Positions 5,580 to 5,626 of a stretch of DNA of 5,626 nt are shown here, piece by piece. The stretch is from the NCBI GenBank assembly GCA_905373305.1, contig CAJPSM010000082.1, positions 1-5,626 on the forward strand. Direction: 5' to 3'. A program made the position numbers and the translations under genes. The notes under the pieces were generated by a model. It saw only the letters and a program-made list of their open reading frames with translations. It had not been told where the DNA came from and did not search any database. Positions within the stretch are counted from its first letter, which is position 1; each line of letters starts with the position of its first letter. This DNA comes from an uncultured Streptococcus sp. (GTDB taxonomy: Bacteria; Bacillota; Bacilli; Lactobacillales; Streptococcaceae).

Positions 5580-5626
5580 CAAAGGAGAGCTTGTAAACTT
5601 TAAAATAATTCCAGAAAAATCGAACG
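5580..5626 (+). other. region after patA: ribosome-binding-like site, start of next gene uncertain
   Basis: AAAGGAG (5581-5587) stands 2 bases past the patA stop. Five bases on is GTA AAC TTT AAA, a frame that stays open to the window end and reads V/M-N-F-K-I-I-P-E-K-S-N. GTA is not a usual start codon. The ATG overlapping the patA stop (5576) gives only six codons. I do not recognise the short peptide, and it does not resemble the PatB start as I remember it. Confidence 0.3.

Overview
The window looks like chromosome of a mitis-group Streptococcus (S. mitis, S. oralis or S. pneumoniae type). The GalU, GpsA, rhomboid and PatA-like proteins read as close relatives of their pneumococcal counterparts, the base composition is moderately low in GC, and most genes have strong AGGAGG-type ribosome binding sites. 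This assignment rests on recognising the protein sequences, not on a search.

Left block (1-1677, + strand): the 3' end of an M20-family amidohydrolase, probably N-acetyldiaminopimelate deacetylase of lysine/DAP synthesis. It is followed by 5-formyltetrahydrofolate cyclo-ligase and a rhomboid intramembrane serine protease whose start overlaps the cyclo-ligase end. Spacing is 11 bp and then a 17-bp overlap, so these are probably one transcription unit. It ends at a hairpin (1694-1726) that also lies just past the end of the opposing galU, so it probably serves both strands.

Middle block (1744-3681, - strand): gpsA (glycerol-3-phosphate dehydrogenase) followed 21 bp later by galU (UTP-glucose-1-phosphate uridylyltransferase). 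This is a housekeeping pair supplying glycerol-3-phosphate for lipids and UDP-glucose for capsule, glycolipid and galactose metabolism.

Right block (3682-5626): a divergent 206-bp intergenic region, then an ABC exporter half-transporter that I recognise as PatA. PatA is the degenerate-site half of the PatAB multidrug (fluoroquinolone) efflux heterodimer; the partner PatB is not in the window. The patA leader is the most interesting part. It has a near-consensus sigma-A promoter, a second possible promoter upstream, a terminator-like hairpin between promoter and gene, and a small open frame running through that hairpin. Attenuation of patA by a leader terminator has been described in S. pneumoniae; the coupled small frames and the possible anti-terminator pairing reported here are my reading of this sequence. 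The last 47 bases hold a ribosome binding site without an obvious start codon.

I found no RNA genes, CRISPR arrays, insertion sequences or large repeats. I see no wholly new system; the patA control region is the best candidate for new detail.
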